Shown: positions 7,143 to 10,010 of the stretch, piece by piece
Layout of the letters: each line of letters begins with the position of its first letter
Position numbering within the stretch: the first letter of the stretch is position 1
Source: an uncultured Bacilli bacterium
Lineage (GTDB): Bacteria; Bacillota_I; Bacilli_A; RF39; UBA660
Direction: 5' to 3'
NCBI GenBank assembly: GCA_934133015.1
Contig: CAKPAQ010000019.1
Coordinates: 1 to 10,010 of the forward strand
Length of the DNA stretch: 10,010 bases
Made by a program: the position numbers and the translations under genes
Notes under the pieces: model-generated
Database searches by the model: none
What the model was told of the DNA's origin: nothing
The model's input: only the letters and a program-made list of their open reading frames with translations

Positions 7143-7186
7143 ATTCAACCGCCAGTTGAGTACATTCAACTTCTGTTTTATTGAAT
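7143..7186. repeat. Alternating direct and inverted ATTCAAC / GTTGA(AT) arms
   Basis: ATTCAAC occurs at 7143-7149 and 7164-7170, 21 bp apart. Inverted copies are GTTGA at 7155-7159 and TTGAAT at 7181-7186. Several mutually exclusive hairpins could form in RNA (1:2 and 3:4, or 2:3). In DNA the two direct copies lie on the same helix face. The last arm coincides with the proposed -35 of the next gene. Confidence 0.5.
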
Positions 7187-7209
7187 AACACTATCTTGTA
7201 AGATAAAAT
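7181..7209 (+). promoter_or_regulatory. Candidate promoter of the thioredoxin-like gene, with a palindrome over spacer and -10
   Basis: TTGAAT (7181-7186) and TAAAAT (7204-7209) are separated by 17 bp. A perfect palindrome, TATCTT-GT-AAGATA (7192-7205), fills much of the spacer and overlaps the start of the -10, as a repressor site would. The ribosome binding site AAGGAGA follows at 7219-7225. Confidence 0.45.
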
Positions 7210-7232
7210 TAGATATGTAAGGAGAGAAGTAT

Positions 7233-7835
7233 ATGAAAAATAAAAAGCTAATGATTATTGTATCAATTATCTTAATAGTTATAATTATTGGAATAAGTTT
7301 ATTTTTAGTTTTATCTAAAGATAATTCATCTGATGCAGTTAAGTTTTCAAAGGAGTATGAAACAGTAACCGACAATAATGTTTTTGAGTATAGAACTGAT
7401 GAAGAAATTATCAAAATATTAAAAAATGGTACTGGTATAGTTTATTTAGGTTTTCCAGAATGTCCATGGTGTCGTGAATATGTTAAATACTTAAATGAAG
7501 TAGCTTTAGCTAATGACTATGAAAAAATATATTATAAAAATATCTTAGATGAGCGAAAAAATAATACTGACTTTTATCAAGAATTAATTAAAATATTAGA
7601 TGAGTATCTTCAATATGATGACGAAGGTAATAAAAGAATTTATGTACCAGCTGTAATAGCGGTAAAAAAAGGAAAGATAGTTGGCTTTGATGATGAAACA
7701 TCACTAGATACTAAAGGTTATGAAACTCCACAAGATTATTGGCAAAATGAAGATCTAGCTGGACTAAAAGAAAAACTAAGACAAATGATGAGTGATACTA
7801 TAATTGATAGTTGTACATCAGATTGTAACAAATAG
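7233..7835 (+). CDS. Membrane-anchored thioredoxin-fold protein with CPWC active site
   Basis: A 200-residue protein with an N-terminal membrane anchor (about 5-27) and no lipobox cysteine, placing the rest outside the membrane. The thioredoxin-like domain spans about 58-180: the strand GIVYLGF (68-74) leads into ECPWC with redox cysteines 77 and 80, and IYVPAVIAV carries the expected cis-proline at 139, followed by KKGKIVGF. This resembles thioredoxin-like proteins often labelled 'bacteriocin transport accessory protein', but no bacteriocin gene is seen here. The likely role is thiol-disulfide exchange on extracytoplasmic proteins; the partner is unknown. Two more cysteines (194, 198, as CTSDC) lie at the C-terminal end and could form a second disulfide or feed electrons to the active site. 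Start: AAGGAGA (7219-7225) is 7 nt before the ATG. The gene ends with TAG directly before a terminator. Confidence 0.88.
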   Translation: MKNKKLMIIVSIILIVIIIGISLFLVLSKDNSSDAVKFSKEYETVTDNNVFEYRTDEEIIKILKNGTGIVYLGFPECPWCREYVKYLNEVALANDYEKIYYKNILDERKNNTDFYQELIKILDEYLQYDDEGNKRIYVPAVIAVKKGKIVGFDDETSLDTKGYETPQDYWQNEDLAGLKEKLRQMMSDTIIDSCTSDCNK

Positions 7836-7836
7836 G

Positions 7837-7857
7837 GCACTTACTTAAGTGCTTTTT
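7837..7857 (+). terminator. Rho-independent terminator after the thioredoxin-like gene
   Basis: GCACTT (7837-7842) pairs with AAGTGC (7847-7852) around an ACTT loop, followed directly by TTTTT (7853-7857). It begins one base after the TAG stop and separates the gene from prfB. Confidence 0.88.
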
Positions 7858-7867
7858 CTATTTAAAA

Positions 7868-7876
7868 TTATCCACA
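7868..7876 (+). other. Consensus DnaA-box sequence upstream of prfB
   Basis: TTATCCACA matches the consensus DnaA box exactly. An inverted 7-of-9 match (AGTGGAAAA) follows at 7881-7889. One or two boxes do not make an origin; this could be a DnaA titration or regulatory site, or chance in AT-rich DNA. Confidence 0.3.
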
Positions 7877-7901
7877 AAGTAGTGGAAAACTTATTTTAAC
7901 A

Positions 7902-7910
7902 TGGTATAAT
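7902..7910 (+). promoter_or_regulatory. Extended -10 promoter element before prfB
   Basis: TGGTATAAT is a perfect -10 hexamer (7905-7910) with an upstream TG. It lies after the preceding terminator and about 30 bp before the prfB ATG, with ribosome binding site AAGGAGA at 7927-7933. Confidence 0.6.
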
Positions 7911-7938
7911 AACTACTATAAATATTAAGGAGATCATT

Positions 7939-9034
7939 ATGGAACTAAATGAAATAAAAAGAAAGTTAGACGATAATCAAAAAGAAATAAATACTTTATG
8001 GAGGTCACTTTGACATTGATCAAAAATTAGAAAGTTTAAAGGCTAATGAAACTGAAATGTCATCACCTACTTTTTGGGATGATAAAGATCATGCTGATTT
8101 AGTATTGAAAGATATCTCTGAATTAAGAAAGTTAACATCTGATATTAAAAAAATAAGAGAAAGTAATAATAATAATATCGAAATATGTGAACTATTATTA
8201 GTTGAAAAAGATGAAGAACTATCTCATAATTTGGAAGAAGAAGTGATAAAAGAGAGCAAAAAACTAGAAGAATTATCAGTATTATTACTTTTAAATGGCC
8301 CATATGATAAAAATAATTGTACTTTAGAAGTTCACTCAGGTGCTGGAGGAACAGAAGCTTGTGATTGGGCAGCTATGCTTTATAGAATGTATTTAAGATA
8401 TTGTGAAAAGCATGGCTTTAAAACAGAAGTTCTTGATTATCAGGAAGGTGAAGAAGTTGGAATAAAGAGTGTAACTATAAAAGTAATAGGGACTAATGCT
8501 TATGGTTACTTAAAAGGTGAAAAAGGTGTTCATCGTTTAGTAAGACTTTCTCCGTTTGATGCAGCTAATAAAAGACACACTTCTTTCGCTTCTATTGATA
8601 TTATTCCAGAATTTGATAATACTATAAATGTTAGTATTAATGAAAAAGATTTAAAAATAGATGTGTATCGTTCAAGCGGTAAAGGTGGTCAAGGTGTTAA
8701 TACTACTGATTCAGCTGTAAGAATCACCCATTTACCTACCAAAACAGTAGTAACTTGTCAAAATGAAAGAAGTCAAATTCAAAATAAAGAAACAGCTATG
8801 AAAATGTTAAAGGCTAAGCTTTATTTAATAGAACAAGAAAAGAAAAATAAGGAACTTAACAATATTAAAGGTGAGTATCAAAATATTGAATTTGGTTCTC
8901 AAATAAGAAGTTATGTAATGCATCCATATTCAATGGTAAAGGATCATCGAACTAATGCTGAAACTAGTAATGTAAGTAAAGTTTTAGATGGTGATATTGA
9001 TATATTTATAGAAAGTTATTTAAGAAATTCATAA
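7939..9034 (+). CDS. prfB: Peptide chain release factor 2, made by programmed +1 frameshift
   Basis: RF2 terminates translation at UGA and UAA codons in the ribosomal A site. The coding sequence starts at ATG 7939, is read for 24 codons to CTT (8008-8010), then shifts +1 over the in-frame TGA (8011-8013) and continues from GAC 8012 to TAA 9034, giving 364 residues, the usual RF2 length. In the joined protein the codon-recognition tripeptide SPF is at 204-206, marking RF2 rather than RF1 (PxT). The peptidyl-hydrolysis GGQ is at 249-251 within SSGKGGQGVNTTDSAVRITH. A coiled N-terminal domain covers about 1-110. The switch is autoregulatory: low RF2 slows termination at UGA and favours the shift. 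A caller that ignores the shift would start at ATG 8057 and lose 39 residues. The gene has its own extended -10 promoter and is followed 53 bp later by a YitT-family gene, perhaps co-transcribed. Confidence 0.97.
8000..8014 (+). promoter_or_regulatory. prfB +1 programmed frameshift site
   Basis: The internal Shine-Dalgarno GGAGG (8000-8004) lies 3 nt upstream of the slippery CTT, followed by TGA and C (CTTTGAC, 8008-8014). The CTT tRNA re-pairs on TTT (8009-8011) and reading resumes at GAC. SD, spacing, slippery codon, stop and the weak-termination C after TGA all match the classic bacterial prfB cassette. Confidence 0.96.
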
Positions 9035-9046
9035 TCTTAATACTTT

Positions 9047-9072
9047 CTTCGTAGTAGTAAAAATCTATGAAG
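9047..9072 (+). other. Hairpin between prfB and the YitT gene
   Basis: CTTCGTAG (9047-9054) can pair with CTATGAAG (9065-9072) through 8 bp including one G-U, around a 10-nt loop. No T-run follows; the ribosome binding site AAAGGAG (9075-9081) comes immediately after. It therefore looks more like a processing or translation-modulating structure than a terminator. Confidence 0.35.
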
Positions 9073-9087
9073 TAAAAGGAGAATATT

Positions 9088-9945
9088 ATGAATATACTAG
9101 AAAAAATAAAAGAAAAAAAATTAGTAAGCAGATATTCGGTATTAATATTATCGCTATTTATATCAGCTTGCTATTTTAATTTGCTACAATTTCCGACTAA
9201 AATAGTAACAGGTGGATCTCAGGGAGTATCGATTATTATAAATTCTTATTTTGGTTTAGATCCATCCATTATTATATTTGTAATATCGTTTTTATTATTA
9301 TTACTTGGCTTTATCTTTTTAGGTATTGATAAAACAGCAGGTGCTATAGTATCTACTATTATTTATCCTATATTTATAAGACTAACTTCCAATATAGGTG
9401 ATTATATAGCGATTGATTTAAATGATAAGGTATTATTATCTATTTTTATAGGAGTATTTTCAGGTGTAACAACTGGTATGGTATATAAAGTGGGTTTTAG
9501 TAATGGAGGCTTTGCCATTATTAGTGAAATAATTTCTAAATACAAAAAGATTTCTATTTCAACAACTAGCTTTATTATTAATTTAATAATTGTAGTTTTA
9601 GGTGGAGCTAGTTTTGGTTGGAATATGGTAATGTATGCAATAATTGTTTTATATATCTATAGTGTTGTTTTAGACAAAGTATTAATTGGGGTATCTAAAA
9701 ATAAGGCTGTATATATAATTACGGATAAGGATAAGAAAATAAGAGATTATATAATTAAAGATTTAAAAATAGGATTAACTATGCTAGATGTAACTAGTGG
9801 TTATCAAAATAAAGAGTCCAAAGCTATCATGACAGTTATACCTAATCGAGATTACTTTAAATTAAAGGAAAATATTGAGAAGATAGATAACAATGTTTTC
9901 TTTATAGTTACTGATGCATATCAAGTATATGGTGGAAAATTATAG
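9088..9945 (+). CDS. YitT-family membrane protein
   Basis: A 285-residue protein with the two-part layout of the YitT family: an N-terminal half with about five to six membrane segments (near 16-34, 60-80, 83-98, 113-131, 159-173, 178-197) and a cytoplasmic C-terminal DUF2179-type domain (about 205-282). The membrane part holds the related glycine-rich motifs TGGSQGVS (41-48) and GFSNGGFA (136-143), suggesting an internal duplication. The C-terminal domain begins KNKAVYIITDKDKKI and contains LTMLDVTSGY (230-239) and FFIVTDAYQVYG (271-282), the usual family blocks. No biochemical function is established for most members; some are assumed to be transporters. The start is supported by AAAGGAG (9075-9081), 6 nt before the ATG. 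No terminator separates it from prfB. Full length, no defects. Confidence 0.92.
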   Translation: MNILEKIKEKKLVSRYSVLILSLFISACYFNLLQFPTKIVTGGSQGVSIIINSYFGLDPSIIIFVISFLLLLLGFIFLGIDKTAGAIVSTIIYPIFIRLTSNIGDYIAIDLNDKVLLSIFIGVFSGVTTGMVYKVGFSNGGFAIISEIISKYKKISISTTSFIINLIIVVLGGASFGWNMVMYAIIVLYIYSVVLDKVLIGVSKNKAVYIITDKDKKIRDYIIKDLKIGLTMLDVTSGYQNKESKAIMTVIPNRDYFKLKENIEKIDNNVFFIVTDAYQVYGGKL

Positions 9946-9989
9946 AATTTTGAAAAATCACAAAATTACCAAAATTTTACAAAATTATC
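9946..9989. repeat. CAAAATT repeat cluster with phased A-tracts
   Basis: CAAAATT occurs at 9961-9967, 9970-9976 and 9980-9986, with an inverted copy AATTTTG at 9946-9952. The first pair could form an AT-only hairpin with an 8-nt loop. The A-tracts begin at 9953, 9962, 9971 and 9981, about one helical turn apart, which tends to curve DNA. No gene is visible from here to the window end. Confidence 0.55.
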
Positions 9990-10010
9990 ATACGTTAAAT
10001 TTAGAGATAA

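Noticed and set aside
7178..7414. Minus-strand ORF of 78 codons
   Set aside because: Antisense to the thioredoxin-like gene start and its promoter; low-complexity Ile/Ser sequence with no ribosome binding site seen.
7939..8013. prfB as a broken gene with an early stop
   Set aside because: The stop is the conserved regulatory UGA of the RF2 frameshift cassette; the joined product has normal length and intact SPF and GGQ motifs.
1..10010. Genetic code 4 (UGA = Trp) mollicute
   Set aside because: TGA ends the TetR gene, Trp codons are TGG, and a UGA-reading release factor with a UGA switch is present.

Overview
The window is a very AT-rich stretch of a low-GC Gram-positive-type (Firmicutes/Bacilli-like) chromosome. 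Shine-Dalgarno sequences are strong (AAGGAG or AGGAGG), genes are short and closely packed, and intergenic gaps are at most about 130 bp. TGA is a true stop here: the tetR-like gene ends in TGA, tryptophan is TGG, and prfB (release factor 2, which reads UGA/UAA) carries the classic in-frame UGA frameshift switch. This argues against a code-4 mollicute. It fits an AT-rich member of Bacilli or an uncultured gut relative using the standard bacterial code, but the species cannot be fixed from this sequence.

Layout. (1) 1-2119: 3' part of a large FtsX/MacB-type ABC permease whose start lies left of the window. A TetR-type regulator (2158-2757) follows and ends at a hairpin terminator. (2) 2879-4669: a membrane-anchored surface protein with three membrane segments, an Asn/Pro/Met-rich linker and a large beta-helix-like domain. 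(3) 4723-5628: L-lactate dehydrogenase, separated by a bidirectional terminator from a convergent minus-strand integral membrane protein of the 'putative ABC-transporter type IV' family (6310-5663). (4) 6437-7141 and 7233-7835: a membrane-tethered XRE/Cro-type HTH protein with a cysteine-bearing extracytoplasmic domain, then a membrane-anchored thioredoxin-fold protein with a CPWC active site, closed by a terminator. (5) 7939-9034: prfB with its +1 programmed frameshift, then 9088-9945: a YitT-family membrane protein. The last 65 bases hold a cluster of CAAAATT repeats.

How the parts may work together. The permease and TetR gene are adjacent and probably form a self-regulated export or envelope unit; the surface protein next door may belong to the same regulon. 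Lactate dehydrogenase regenerates NAD+ during fermentation. The XRE-TM protein and the anchored thioredoxin are neighbours that both place cysteines outside the membrane, so a redox-linked pair is an attractive but unproven idea. prfB is housekeeping.

Regulatory pattern. Five promoters (four plus-strand, one minus-strand) have an extended -10 of the form TGnTATAAT (one TATACT) without an obvious -35. Several intergenic regions contain inverted repeats that could be operators. I see no mobile element, CRISPR array, tRNA or rRNA. The window looks mostly like ordinary chromosome; the strongest leads for novelty are the XRE-TM/thioredoxin pair and the tripartite surface protein.
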